The notes under the pieces: generated by a model | Database searches by the model: none | What the model saw: only the letters and a program-made list of their open reading frames with translations | What the model was told of the DNA's origin: nothing | Source of the DNA: Mycobacterium sp. | GTDB taxonomy: Bacteria > Actinomycetota > Actinomycetes > Mycobacteriales > Mycobacteriaceae | DNA: 34,255 nt | Reading direction: 5' to 3' | Assembly: GCA_003165155.1 (NCBI GenBank) | Contig: PLSK01000244.1 | Span: forward strand, 2,310 to 36,564 | Shown: positions 12,637 to 23,595 of the stretch, one piece after another | Position numbering within the stretch: position 1 is the stretch's first letter | Layout of the letters: the number at the start of each line of letters is the position of its first letter | Program-made: the position numbers and the translations under genes

Positions 12637-13488
12637 ATGTCTGAGCAGACTGTCTATGGGGCTAATCCCGCGGACGCCAACCCATCGGGCCCACGGACCA
12701 AGATCCGCACCCACCACCTGCAGAAGATGAAGACCGAAGGCCACAAATGGGCCATGCTGACGGCCTACGACTACTCGACCGCCCGGGTCTTCGACGAGGC
12801 CGGCATTCCGGTACTGCTTGTCGGTGACTCGGCGGCCAACGTCGTGTACGGATACGACACGACGGTGCCCGTCTCGATCGACGAGCTGATCCCGCTGGTC
12901 CGCGGCGTCGTCCGGGGTGCCCCGCACGCCCTAGTCGTCGCCGACCTGCCGTTCGGCAGCTACGAGGCCGGCCCGGCCGCCGCGCTGGCGGCCGCCACCC
13001 GATTCATGAAGGAAGGCGGCGCTCACGCCGTCAAGTTCGAGGGCGGTGAACGGGTAGCCGATCAGATCGCGTTCCTGACCGCGGCCGGCATCCCGGTGAT
13101 GGCGCACATCGGCTTCACGCCGCAAAGCGTCAATACTCTGGGCGGCTTCCGGGTACAGGGCCGCGGTGACGCCGCAGAACAAACCGTTCACGACGCGATC
13201 GCCGTCGCCGAAGCCGGTGCGTTTTCCGTGGTAATGGAGATGGTGCCGGCCGAATTAGCTACTCAGATCACCGGGAAGCTGACCATCCCGACGGTCGGGA
13301 TCGGCGCGGGTCCGAACTGCGACGCCCAGGTGCTGGTCTGGCAGGACATGGCCGGCCTCAGCAGCGGCAAGCCCGCCCGCTTCGTCAAGCGGTTCGCGGA
13401 CATCGGCGGCGAACTACGCCGCGCCGCAGTGCACTACGCAGAAGAGGTTGCCGGCGGGGTCTTCCCGGCCGAGGAGCACTGCTTCTGA
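12637..13488 (+). CDS. panB: 3-methyl-2-oxobutanoate hydroxymethyltransferase PanB
   Basis: [76 protein letters not shown]...; [22 protein letters not shown]. Confidence 0.97.
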   Translation: MSEQTVYGANPADANPSGPRTKIRTHHLQKMKTEGHKWAMLTAYDYSTARVFDEAGIPVLLVGDSAANVVYGYDTTVPVSIDELIPLVRGVVRGAPHALVVADLPFGSYEAGPAAALAAATRFMKEGGAHAVKFEGGERVADQIAFLTAAGIPVMAHIGFTPQSVNTLGGFRVQGRGDAAEQTVHDAIAVAEAGAFSVVMEMVPAELATQITGKLTIPTVGIGAGPNCDAQVLVWQDMAGLSSGKPARFVKRFADIGGELRRAAVHYAEEVAGGVFPAEEHCF

Positions 13489-13513
13489 ACGCCGCCCTTC
13501 GCGTTTGCGGCCG

Positions 13514-13567
13514 AGATTGCCGTCATGGCTGCGCTCCAGATCGAACCAACGACCGGCACGGCAATCT
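13514..13567. repeat. 10-bp perfect inverted repeat in panB-PKS intergenic region
   Basis: AGATTGCCGT (13514-13523) and ACGGCAATCT (13558-13567), 34-nt spacer, 25 nt after the panB stop. Confidence 0.7.
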
Positions 13568-13601
13568 GGGCGCAAGACCTGCTGGCTGAATCCGCTACCC
13601 C

Positions 13602-13706
13602 GATAAGGGGCCGCCAATGCGCTTATCTGTTGCCGCGGCACTATCCTCTGCAAAATACTGGGCGATCTCTCCCGAAGCCCTGATAAGAGCCCGCGGCAGT
13701 GATAAG
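13602..13706. promoter_or_regulatory. Candidate operator array upstream of PKS: four GATAAG hexamers
   Basis: GATAAG at 13602-13607, 13682-13687 and 13701-13706; reverse CTTATC at 13622-13627; PKS start codon at 13736. Confidence 0.45.
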
Positions 13707-13735
13707 AACTTAGGCATTCAGGCAAGATAGAGGTA

Positions 13736-16700
13736 ATGGTTTTGGACCAAACACGCGTCACTCCGGTTGCTGTCATCGGCATGGGATGTCGGCTGCCGGG
13801 CGGTATCGACTCCCCTGAGCTCTTGTGGGAGGCATTGCTACGCGGCGATGATCTGATCACCGAGGTGCCCGCCGACCGCTGGGACGTTGACGAGTTCTAC
13901 GACCCCGAGCCGGGGGTGCCCGGTCGAACGGTGTGCAAGTGGGGCGCGTTCCTGGATGACGTCGCCGACTTCGACCCCGAGTTCTTCGGGATCACCGAAA
14001 AAGAAGCGACTGCAATGGATCCGCAGCACCGCTTGCTGCTGGCGGCCTCGTGGGAGGCGATGGAACACGGCGGCTTCAGCAAAGAGACGCTGGCCAGCTC
14101 GCGAACCGGGGTGTTTGTGGGGCTGATGCACGACGACTACCAATTCGTGCACGCCGAAGCCCAGACCTTGTCGGGGCCGTACGGATATATGGGCAACAGT
14201 TTCGCGATGGGATCCGGGCGCGTCGCGTACACCTTGGGACTAAATGGTCCCGCGATCACGGTTGACACCGCGTGCTCGTCTGGCCTGGCCGCGATCCACC
14301 TGGCCTGCCGCAGCCTGCACGAAGGCGAGAGCGATCTTGCGTTCGCGGGCGGCGCTTCGGTGGTGTTCGAACCCCGCAAGGCCGCATCAGGGTCCGCCAT
14401 TGGCATGTTGTCGCCTACCGGCCGCTGCCACTCGTTCGACGTCGATGCGGACGGGTTCGTCGTCGGCGAGGGTTGCGTCGTGCTACTGCTCAAACGCTTG
14501 CCGGACGCGCTGGCCGACGGCGACCGGATCCTGGCGGTGGTGCGCGGCACGGCCGTCAACCAGGATGGGCACACCGTGAACATCGTGACGCCATCGCGTC
14601 CCGCGCAGGTCGAGGCGTATCGGACGGCATTGGCAGCGGCGGATGTGGATCCCGGCAGCATCGGGATGGTGGAGGCGCACGGTCCCGGCACACCGGTGGG
14701 TGACCCTATCGAATATGCAAGCCTTGCAGAGGTTTACGGCCTAGACAGCCCTTGTGCGCTCGGATCGGTGAAGAGCAATTTCGGGCACACCCAGGCGGCT
14801 GCCGGAGCGTTGGGGATGATGAAGGCAGTGCTCGCCGTGCAGCATGGTGTGGTGCCGCGCAATCTCCACTTCAACCGGCTACCTGATGATTTCGCCGAAA
14901 TCACGACTAATCTCTTTGTGCCGCAGTCGACCACGCCGTGGCCAAGCAACAATCACCAAACGCCACGACGAGCGGCCGTGTCGTCCTATGGGTTCTCGGG
15001 AACCAACGTTCACGCGATTGTGGAGCAAGCTCCCGAGGCGGTTGGCGCAGACACACCGTCAGCGCCCATAGTCGGGGGCCCGCTGATGTTCCCGCTTTCC
15101 GCCACCTCGGCCGACGGATTGCGGCTCACCGCAAGGAGAGTCGCTGACTGGGTCGACGCAAACGCGGCGGACCTGTCTGCAACGGATCTGGCCTATACCC
15201 TCAACCGCCGGCGTGAGCACCGGCCGGTACGCACCGCGGTGTTCGCCGACACCCCGGAGAAGCTGTCCGTCCGGTTGCGCGAGGTCGCCGATGGCGACTT
15301 CCCCTATCAGGCGGCGGTGGGCAGAGACGATCGAGGCCCGGTGTGGATTTTCTCCGGGCAAGGCTCGCAATGGGCGGCGATGGGCGCCGAACTACTGGCC
15401 ACCGAACCGGTATTCGCCGCGGCCGTCGCGGAAGCTGAACCCCTGATCGCCGAGGAGTCCGGGTTTTCGGTGACCGAGGCGATCTCGGCACCCGAGACGG
15501 TGGCCGGCATCGAGCGGATTCAACCCGCGCTGTTCACCATGCAGGTCGCGCTGGCCGCCACCATGAGGTCATACGGGGTGCAGCCGGGTGCGGTGATCGG
15601 CCACTCGATGGGCGAGGCCGCGGCGGCGGTCGTGGCGGGAGCACTATCACTGGAGGACGGCGTGCGGGTGATCTGCCGCCGGTCCCGGTTGATGTCCACG
15701 ATCTCCGGTTCCGGCGCCATGGCATCGGTGGAATTGCCTGCCCAGCAAGTGCTCACGGAACTAATGGCACGAGGGGTCAACGGCGACGTCGTGGTGGCCG
15801 TGGTGGCATCACCGAAGTCCACCGTCATCGGTGGGGTCACCGAGACCGTGCGCGAACTCGTCGCCGGATGGGAGCAGCGCGAGGTGATGGCCCGTGAGGT
15901 GGCTGTGGACGTCGCGTCACACTCCCCGCAAGTCGACTCAATCCTCGACGATCTGGCCGATGAACTGGCCGACCTCAACCCCATGACCCCAAAGGTTCCC
16001 TTCTACTCCTCGACCATGTTCGACCCGCGGGACGAGCTGGAGTGCGATGGCTGGTACTGGGCGGACAATCTGCGTCACACCGTGCGGTTCGCCGCGTCCG
16101 TACAGGCGGCGCTTGAGGACGGCTTCCGGGTGTTCGCGGAGCTGGCACCGCACCCGCTACTGACCCACGCCGCCGAGCAAACGGCGGAAAGTCTGGGTAT
16201 GCCGATCGCCGCTCTCTCCGCCATGCGCCGGGAGCAGGAGCTGCCGGAAGGTTTACGCGGCTTCCTGGCGGATCTGTACAGCGCCGGCGCCGCGATCGAT
16301 TTCTCGTTGCGCCACCCCCACGGTCGGCTGGTGGACGTGCCCCTGCCGGCGTGGAATAACCGTCGGCTGTTCCTGGAACGCGCCGATCAGCATTCGTCCG
16401 CGAGCGGCGGTCGCACGGTTGCGGTGCACCCGCTGATGGGGGCGCATGTGCAAGTCCAGGAGCAGCCCGAGCGGCACGTTTGGCAGGGCGAAGTCGGTAC
16501 CGACGCGCAGCCTTGGCTGAGCGACTACCAATTACATGATGCGGCTGCCCTTCCGGGCGCCGCCTATTGCGAGATGGCGTTGGCCGCGGCGCGCACGGTT
16601 CTCGGCGAGGCGTCCGAACTGTGCGATATCCGGATCGAGCAGATGCTAATGCTCGACGAAGAGACCCCGATCGGCGCCGTCGCGTCGCTGGAGGCGCCGG

Positions 16701-19700
16701 GTGTGCTCCGATTCGCCGTGGAAACGCTCAAAGATGGCAAACACGCCCGGTGGGCCACCGCAGTCCTGCGCGCGGTCGAGGACGCAGATCAACCACCTGC
16801 CGTCGACATCGCCGAGTTGCTGGCCACACATCCCCGCCGGGTGGACGGCGCGCAGGTTCGAGAGTGGTTCGACCGGCGTGGTGTTCGATTCGGTCCCGCT
16901 TTCACCGGACTGACGTGCGTACACACCTCCGAAGGGACGGACGATACGGTACTGGCCGAGGTCGCACTGCCCCTTCTGCTCCGGTCCCAGCAATCCGGCT
17001 ATCTCACGCACCCGGCGTTGCTGGCCGCCTGCTTCCAGTCGGTGGAAGCGCATCCCAGTGTGGAGCAGATCGCAAACGGCAGTGCGCTGTTTCTTTTGGG
17101 TGTGCGTCAGCTGCGTGCCTACGGATCCACCCGCAAGGCACGCTACTGCTTAACGCGGGTGACCAGTGCCGACACCACCGGCGTCGTGGCTGACCTCGAC
17201 ATCCTGGACGAGCACGGGACAGTTCTGCTGACGCTGCGCGGGCTCGAGCTGGGCCTGGAGATTGGGGCCCAAACCAGCGATCGCGATCGCGTGCTCGGCG
17301 AGCGGCTGCTGACCATCGAATGGCAGCGGCGAGAGTTACCCGAAACAAGCCACGCCGACCCCGGGTCCTGGCTGCTGATTACAGCCTCCAGCTCCGCGGA
17401 TGTCCTGGCGAACAAGCTCACCGACGCGTTGAAACTCGGCGGCGCGCAATGCGCGTCGATGTCGTGGCCGCTGTCCGCAGACACGACGTCTAAAGCCTCC
17501 CAGCTTCGGGATTATCTCGGCTCGAACGTGATCGACGGATTGGTCGTGCTAACCGGGTCCGAGGATGGCGAAGCGGACCAGGAGTGCGCGGTCCGCGGCA
17601 GGGAGCACGTACGGCACCTGGTCCGAATCGCCCGCGAGCTACCAGATATCCCGGGCGAGCCACCTCGTCTGTTCGTCGTGACCGGGGGCGCCCAGACGGT
17701 ATTGGCCGGCGACCCGGTCAACCTGGAGCAGGCTGGGCTGCGCGGCCTGATGCGCGTGATCGGCAACGAACATCCCGAGTTGCGGCCTACCCAAATCGAT
17801 CTCGACGAGGACACCGATGTCGATTGCCTGGCACGGCAATTTCTGCACCGGTCCGACGAGGACGAGACCGCGTGGCGCGGTGGCCTGTGGTACACCGCCC
17901 GCCTGAGCCCCGCTCCGCTGGGCCCCGACGATCGGCAAACCGCCGTCGTGGACCACGCGCAGGACGGTGTGCGCCTGCAGATCCGCACGCCTGGTGACCC
18001 TGAAACAATTGAGGTGACCGCGTTCGACCGCGTCCCGCCGGAGCCGGGAGAGATCGAGGTCGCGGTCACCGCGTCCAGCATCAACTTCGCCGACGCTCTG
18101 ATCGCGTTCGGTCGATACCCCACTGTCGACGGGGTTGCGCCACAGCTCGGTATGGATTTCGCCGGAGTCGTGACCGCGGTCGGACCCGACGTGAAGACTC
18201 ATCAAGTCGGTGACCATGTCGGCGGCTTCTGCAAAACCGGCAGTTGGGCGAACTTCGTCACCTGCGATGCGCGCGTCGCCGTCACCCTTCCCCCCGGGCT
18301 GACGGACGAGGTGGCGGCCGCGGTCCCCACCGCGCACGTCACCGCGTGGTACGGACTGCACGAACAGGCCAGGATTGACGCCGACGACCGGGTGTTGATC
18401 CACTCCGCCACCGGCGGCGTGGGCCAGGCGGCGATCGCGATCGCCCGCGCCGCGGGAGCCGAGATTTTCGCTACCGCCGGCAGCGAGAAGCGTCGACAGT
18501 TGTTGCGCGATATGGGAATTACGCACGTCTATGACTCACGCAGCACCGAGTTCGCCGAGCAGATCCGCCGCGATACCGACGGATACGGCGTCGACATCGT
18601 GCTCAACTCCCTTACTGGCGCCGCGCAACGAGCCGGGCTCGAATTGCTTTCCGTCGGTGGACGATTCGTGGAGATCGGCAAATCCGACGTCTACGGCAAC
18701 ACCCGGCTGGAACTATCGCCGTTCCGGCGCAACCTCACCTTCCATTACGTCGATCTGGCGCTGATGGCCCAGAGCCACCCGCGGCGGATCGGCGATCTGC
18801 TGGGCACGGTGTACCGGCTTGTCGCCGAAGGTGAACTGGCACTGCCGGAAATCACTCACTACCCGCTTCGCGAAGCGTCCACGGCCGTCCGTGTGATGAG
18901 CGCCGCGGAACATACCGGCAAGTTGGTGCTCGACGTGACCCACGCCGGGCGCAGCAACGTCGTGGTGCCGCCGCAGAGTGCCCAGGTCTTCCGCCAGGAT
19001 GGCTCCTACATCGTCACCGGCGGTCTGGGTGGTCTCGGGCTCTTCCTCGCCGAGAAGATGACTTCCGCAAACGGTGGAGCGGGCTGTGGCCGCATCGTGC
19101 TCACCTCCCGCTCGCAGCCCACACCCAAGGTGTTGGAGACGATCGAGCTCATCCAGGCGATGGGCGGCGACATCGTCGTGGAGTGCGGCGACATCACCGC
19201 ACCCGGCACCGCCGAGCGGTTGGTTGCGGCCGCCACCGCCACCGGACTCCCGCTGCGCGGTGTCCTGCATGCGGCGGCGGTGGTCGAGGACGCCACGCTC
19301 GAGAACATCACCGACGAGCTGATCGACCGGGACTGGGCGGCCAAGGCCAGCGGCGCTTGGAACCTGCATACGGCCTTGCAAGAAAGGGAAGCCGGACAGT
19401 CACTGGACTGGTTCTGCTCATTCTCCTCGGCGGCCGCGCTGGTGGGCTCGCCCGGCCAGGGCGCATATGCCGCGGCCAACAGCTGGTTGGACGGCTTCAG
19501 CCACTGGCGGCGCGCTCAAGGGCTGCCGGCGACGTCCATCGCGTGGGGAATCTGGGGCGGTATCGGCCGTGCGGCGGCAGTGGCAGAAGGCGCCGATATC
19601 GCGATTACTCCGAACGAAGGCGCACATGCGTTCGAGGCGCTGCTGCGCCACGATCGCGCGTACACCGGGTATGCGCCAATGACGGGAACGCCTTGGGTGA

Positions 19701-20128
19701 CCGCTCTCGCGCAACGCTCCAAGTTCGCCGAGCTGTTCCGGGACACGGGCAAAAAGTCAACGGGCACAAGCAAACTCCTTACCGAGTTGAAGGCGCTCCC
19801 GATGGAGGAATGGACCCCTCGGCTGCGTCGGCTGGTTTCTGACAAACTCTCCAAGATCTTGCGCCGCGCCGTCGATCCGGACCGCCCCCTATCCGAGTAC
19901 GGCCTGGACTCGCTGGCCAACCTCGAGTTGCGCAACTATTTCAAGGAAGAAACGGGGATACGCATCACCCCAAGCGATATCTCCACGGCTAACGGTTTGG
20001 CGGAAGCGCTGTATGAGTATTTGACCGCCGAAGGAGACGGAGCTACCGCGGAGCCGGTCAAGCCGGTCCAAATCCGCCGGAAGAAAACCCAACCGGATCC
20101 GGACTTGGCCACCGTTAAAAATGATTAA
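13736..20128 (+). CDS. Mycocerosic acid synthase-like (MAS-like) iterative type I polyketide synthase, KS-AT-DH(degenerate)-ER-KR-ACP
   Basis: [85 protein letters not shown] region: [23 protein letters not shown]...[112 protein letters not shown]. Confidence 0.95.
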   Translation: MVLDQTRVTPVAVIGMGCRLPGGIDSPELLWEALLRGDDLITEVPADRWDVDEFYDPEPGVPGRTVCKWGAFLDDVADFDPEFFGITEKEATAMDPQHRLLLAASWEAMEHGGFSKETLASSRTGVFVGLMHDDYQFVHAEAQTLSGPYGYMGNSFAMGSGRVAYTLGLNGPAITVDTACSSGLAAIHLACRSLHEGESDLAFAGGASVVFEPRKAASGSAIGMLSPTGRCHSFDVDADGFVVGEGCVVLLLKRLPDALADGDRILAVVRGTAVNQDGHTVNIVTPSRPAQVEAYRTALAAADVDPGSIGMVEAHGPGTPVGDPIEYASLAEVYGLDSPCALGSVKSNFGHTQAAAGALGMMKAVLAVQHGVVPRNLHFNRLPDDFAEITTNLFVPQSTTPWPSNNHQTPRRAAVSSYGFSGTNVHAIVEQAPEAVGADTPSAPIVGGPLMFPLSATSADGLRLTARRVADWVDANAADLSATDLAYTLNRRREHRPVRTAVFADTPEKLSVRLREVADGDFPYQAAVGRDDRGPVWIFSGQGSQWAAMGAELLATEPVFAAAVAEAEPLIAEESGFSVTEAISAPETVAGIERIQPALFTMQVALAATMRSYGVQPGAVIGHSMGEAAAAVVAGALSLEDGVRVICRRSRLMSTISGSGAMASVELPAQQVLTELMARGVNGDVVVAVVASPKSTVIGGVTETVRELVAGWEQREVMAREVAVDVASHSPQVDSILDDLADELADLNPMTPKVPFYSSTMFDPRDELECDGWYWADNLRHTVRFAASVQAALEDGFRVFAELAPHPLLTHAAEQTAESLGMPIAALSAMRREQELPEGLRGFLADLYSAGAAIDFSLRHPHGRLVDVPLPAWNNRRLFLERADQHSSASGGRTVAVHPLMGAHVQVQEQPERHVWQGEVGTDAQPWLSDYQLHDAAALPGAAYCEMALAAARTVLGEASELCDIRIEQMLMLDEETPIGAVASLEAPGVLRFAVETLKDGKHARWATAVLRAVEDADQPPAVDIAELLATHPRRVDGAQVREWFDRRGVRFGPAFTGLTCVHTSEGTDDTVLAEVALPLLLRSQQSGYLTHPALLAACFQSVEAHPSVEQIANGSALFLLGVRQLRAYGSTRKARYCLTRVTSADTTGVVADLDILDEHGTVLLTLRGLELGLEIGAQTSDRDRVLGERLLTIEWQRRELPETSHADPGSWLLITASSSADVLANKLTDALKLGGAQCASMSWPLSADTTSKASQLRDYLGSNVIDGLVVLTGSEDGEADQECAVRGREHVRHLVRIARELPDIPGEPPRLFVVTGGAQTVLAGDPVNLEQAGLRGLMRVIGNEHPELRPTQIDLDEDTDVDCLARQFLHRSDEDETAWRGGLWYTARLSPAPLGPDDRQTAVVDHAQDGVRLQIRTPGDPETIEVTAFDRVPPEPGEIEVAVTASSINFADALIAFGRYPTVDGVAPQLGMDFAGVVTAVGPDVKTHQVGDHVGGFCKTGSWANFVTCDARVAVTLPPGLTDEVAAAVPTAHVTAWYGLHEQARIDADDRVLIHSATGGVGQAAIAIARAAGAEIFATAGSEKRRQLLRDMGITHVYDSRSTEFAEQIRRDTDGYGVDIVLNSLTGAAQRAGLELLSVGGRFVEIGKSDVYGNTRLELSPFRRNLTFHYVDLALMAQSHPRRIGDLLGTVYRLVAEGELALPEITHYPLREASTAVRVMSAAEHTGKLVLDVTHAGRSNVVVPPQSAQVFRQDGSYIVTGGLGGLGLFLAEKMTSANGGAGCGRIVLTSRSQPTPKVLETIELIQAMGGDIVVECGDITAPGTAERLVAAATATGLPLRGVLHAAAVVEDATLENITDELIDRDWAAKASGAWNLHTALQEREAGQSLDWFCSFSSAAALVGSPGQGAYAAANSWLDGFSHWRRAQGLPATSIAWGIWGGIGRAAAVAEGADIAITPNEGAHAFEALLRHDRAYTGYAPMTGTPWVTALAQRSKFAELFRDTGKKSTGTSKLLTELKALPMEEWTPRLRRLVSDKLSKILRRAVDPDRPLSEYGLDSLANLELRNYFKEETGIRITPSDISTANGLAEALYEYLTAEGDGATAEPVKPVQIRRKKTQPDPDLATVKND
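16526..17026 (+). other. Dehydratase domain lacking catalytic dyad residues (Tyr931 and Ala1097)
   Basis: Codon 931 (16526-16528) is TAC in [13 protein letters not shown] where the family has DH(Q)xH..AxLPG; codon 1097 (17024-17026) is GCC in [12 protein letters not shown] where the family has HPALLDACFQSV. Confidence 0.75.
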
Positions 20129-20163
20129 GATATTGGTTAACGGAAGGTGAGTGATCAGGGTCA

Positions 20164-20189
20164 AGCGTGCCGTCTCCGTATGGCACGCT
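20164..20189 (+). terminator. Stem-loop downstream of PKS
   Basis: AGCGTGCC (20164-20171)/GGCACGCT (20182-20189), extendable by one G-U and one T-A pair to a 10-bp stem with 6-nt loop; 35 nt after PKS stop; no T-tract. Confidence 0.5.
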
Positions 20190-20255
20190 ATGGGGTGACG
20201 CACGACCGTTCATGACCGTCCGCAACCGCGGCACGCGCCCTTATCGGAGCCGAAA

Positions 20256-21809
20256 ATGCCTTCAAAAGCGCCAAAAACCTCCAGCCATCTGGAGGTGGAG
20301 CGCAAGTTTGACGTCGACGAATCGACGGTGACACCGTCGTTCGAAGGCATCGCTGCGGTGGCCCGGGTCGAGATAGCGCAAGTCGAATCGCTGGACGCCA
20401 CCTACTTTGACACCCCCAAGCAGGACTTGGCGCACAACAAGATCACCCTGCGCCGCCGCACCGGCGGCCACGACGCCGGTTGGCACCTGAAGCTGCCGGC
20501 CGGCCCGGACGCGCGCACCGAGATCCATGCGCCGCTTGACGCGTCAGCTGAAGACACCGTGCCAAGCGAATTGCTGGATGTGGTGTTGGCGATCGTTCGC
20601 GACCGTCCCGTTGCGCCGGTTGCGCGCATCACCACCAAACGCGAAAGCCAGTTGCTGTACAGCGCGCTGAACACTGCGCTGGCGGAGTTCAGCAATGATC
20701 ACGTGATCGCCTGGGCCGCTGATTCCTCGGGGGGGCCCGACTCGGAACCGCAGCAACAGGAGTGGCGCGAGTGGGAGCTGGAGCTCGTCGGGACGAACGG
20801 GTCTCCGGACACCGAACTGTTGAGCCGGTTGGGCAATCGGCTGCTCGATGCCGGTGCCGCACCCGCCGGGCACGGCTCCAAACTGGCGCGGGTGCTCGGC
20901 GCAACGGCGCAGTCCAATGGCGCCGCGCCGGCACCTACGGATCCGCTGCACCGTGCGGTGGCCGAGCAGGTCGACGAACTGTTGGTGTGGGATCGGGCGG
21001 TACGCGCCGACGCCTACGACGCGGTACACCAGATGCGGGTAACCACCCGCAAGATCCGCAGCCTGTTGCGTGACTCGCACGATTCATTCGGCTTGGTGGA
21101 CGGCGACTCGGTCCTCGACGAATTGCGTGAGCTTGCCGGCGTCCTGGGCGTGGCCCGCGATGCGGAGGTGCTCGCCGAGCGCTACGAGCGCCAGCTGGAC
21201 CAGCTGGCACCGGAGCTGGTGCGTGGGCCCGTATGGGAGCGCCTGGTCGCCGGCGCCCGGCGCCGCTACGAGACCGGGTTGCGGCGGTCGCTGATCGCGA
21301 TGCGGTCGCAGCGATACTTCCGCTTGCTCGACGCCCTCGACTCGATAGTGGCCGAAATTCCTGACGCTCAGTCGGACCAGAAAGCAACGCCGGTCACCAT
21401 TGATGCCGCCTACAAAAAGGTCCGAAAGGCCGCGAAGGCGGCCGACAGCCAGGGGCAGGACGAAGACCCCGACTCCCCCGAGACCGAGGCCGAGCACGAT
21501 CAAGACGCGGCGCTGCACCTGATCCGCAAGCGCGCCAAGCGCCTTCGCTACACCGCGGCCGCCACGGGCGAGGACGAGGTATCCAAGCAAGCCAAGGCCA
21601 TCCAGACGCTGCTCGGTGATCACCATGACAGCGTGGTCAGCCGCGAGAACCTGGTTGAGCAGGCCGAAGTTGCCCATGTCGCCGGCGAGGACACCTTCAC
21701 CTACGGCCTGCTCTACCAACTGGAGACCGAACTGGCCGACAGTTGTCGCGCACAGCTCGGTGACGCGCTGCACAAACTCGACAAGTCGGTGCGCACAGCG
21801 CGGGGCTAG
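20256..21809 (+). CDS. CYTH-CHAD domain protein (Rv2226-like)
   Basis: N-terminal HLEVERKFDV gives the CYTH ExExK signature; DATYFDTPKQDLAHNKITLRRRTGG; CHAD-like His-containing helices (AVHQMRVTTRKIRSLLRD; LIRKRAKRLRYTAA; LLGDHHDSVVSRE). Confidence 0.92.
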   Translation: MPSKAPKTSSHLEVERKFDVDESTVTPSFEGIAAVARVEIAQVESLDATYFDTPKQDLAHNKITLRRRTGGHDAGWHLKLPAGPDARTEIHAPLDASAEDTVPSELLDVVLAIVRDRPVAPVARITTKRESQLLYSALNTALAEFSNDHVIAWAADSSGGPDSEPQQQEWREWELELVGTNGSPDTELLSRLGNRLLDAGAAPAGHGSKLARVLGATAQSNGAAPAPTDPLHRAVAEQVDELLVWDRAVRADAYDAVHQMRVTTRKIRSLLRDSHDSFGLVDGDSVLDELRELAGVLGVARDAEVLAERYERQLDQLAPELVRGPVWERLVAGARRRYETGLRRSLIAMRSQRYFRLLDALDSIVAEIPDAQSDQKATPVTIDAAYKKVRKAAKAADSQGQDEDPDSPETEAEHDQDAALHLIRKRAKRLRYTAAATGEDEVSKQAKAIQTLLGDHHDSVVSRENLVEQAEVAHVAGEDTFTYGLLYQLETELADSCRAQLGDALHKLDKSVRTARG

Positions 21810-21820
21810 TGCCCAATCCT

Positions 21821-21883
21821 CCACGAAAGTGCAACTGGCGACGGCTCTACTCGGTAAACGCCCAGCTGAACGCACTCTCGCGG
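21821..21883. repeat. 63-bp palindromic intergenic element, copy 1 (between CYTH/CHAD gene and rnpB 3' end)
   Basis: CCACGAAAGTGCAACTGGCGAC ... CCCAGCTGAACGCACTCTCGCGG; imperfect inverted arms; shares CGAAAGTGCAACTGGCGAC with the right arm (reverse complement) of copy 2. Confidence 0.6.
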
Positions 21884-21896
21884 CCAGCACTGCGGG

Positions 21897-22310
<414 letters not shown>

Positions 22311-22420
22311 GACGAATACGGTACCCCGTCGCTTAATCTCCAGGCCAGCGCGGTGGCGTCCGGCGTTTGCCGGTGCTCGACCATTGCCCAACACTGACTC
22401 TTGGTGTCAGGCTGACCGAA

Positions 22421-23595
22421 TGACAGAAACCGAAGGGTTCATCGACCAAGCCGCAACCGGGCTCGCGGAGCCGCAGCCAATGTACAAGGTATTGCGCGAG
22501 ACGAACCCGGTGTTTCGGTCGCCAGGCGTGGTGGTTCTCAGCCGCCTGACCGACATCGAGATGGTGCTCAAACACACGGAGCTGTTTTCGTCGAATATGG
22601 ATGCGGTCGATCTGGGCACTATCCGGCCACTCATTCCGTTGCAAGTCGATCCGCCCGAGCACGCGAAGTACCGTCGCATCCTCGATCCGCTGTTCACCCC
22701 GCGGGAGATGAACCGTCGCGAACCACAAGTAGCCGCGCTGGTGAACGAGATGATCGACCGGTTCGCCGACCGGGGCGAGTGCGATTTCCACGAAGAGTTC
22801 GCGGTGCCGTTTCCCTGCACGGTCTTTCTGCAATTGCTGGGCCTGCCGCTGGAAGATCTCGACAAGTTTCTGGAATGGAAGGACGCCGTGATCCGCCCAG
22901 AGGGCGCCGCGGGCTACGACGGCCGGCACGACGCCTCAGCACCGGTGGCGCTAGAGATTTACGAATACTTCGAGAAGGCCATCGACGACCACATCGCCAG
23001 CCCGCGCGACGACGTGCTGTCCGCGATGATCGAGGCGAACCTCAAAGAGGAGGGGCGGCCGTTGTCCCGCGAGGAGCTACTCGACATCTGCTTCCTGTTC
23101 CTGATCGCGGGACTCGACACAGTCACCGACTCGCTGGACTGCTTCTTTGTGTACCTGGCACGACACCCCGACCACCGTCATCAGCTGGTCGAGGATCCCG
23201 ATGTGCTGCCGCATGCGATCGAGGAGTTGTTGCGCTGGGAGACGCCGGTGCCCGGTGTCGCTCGGGTGGCCATGCAAGACGTCGAGGTGGGAGGATGCCC
23301 GATCAGTAAGGGCGAACGGGTCAGCCCGCTACTTGGTGCGGCGAATACGGACCCGGCCGAATTCCCCGATCCCGAGCTGGTTGACTTCAATCGCAACCCG
23401 AACCGGCACCGCGCGTTCGGCGGAGGTCCGCACCGTTGCCTGGGATCCCACCTGGCCCGCATGGAGCTGCGGGTGGCGATGCGCGAATTCCACCGGCGCA
23501 TACCGAATTACCAGATCAAGCCCGGCACCGAGCTGGTCTTTACGGCAGCGCTGCGCTCGGTGGAATCGTTGCCACTGGTCTTTCCGGTGCCATGA
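22421..23595 (+). CDS. Cytochrome P450
   Basis: Start MTETEGFIDQAATG; I-helix LIAGLDTVTD; ExxR (EELLRWETPV); heme-binding FGGGPHRCLGSHLARMEL. ORF extension from 21997 runs through rnpB and is not coding. Confidence 0.95.

Noticed and set aside
14656-14710. KS motif [15 protein letters not shown] has Pro instead of the common Thr (HGTGT)
   Set aside because: As I recall, MAS-like PKSs normally carry [10 protein letters not shown] here and the catalytic His is retained, so it is not unusual.
17639-18526. 295-aa minus-strand ORF inside the PKS
   Set aside because: Antisense to the PKS linker/ER region; shadow ORF from codon bias.
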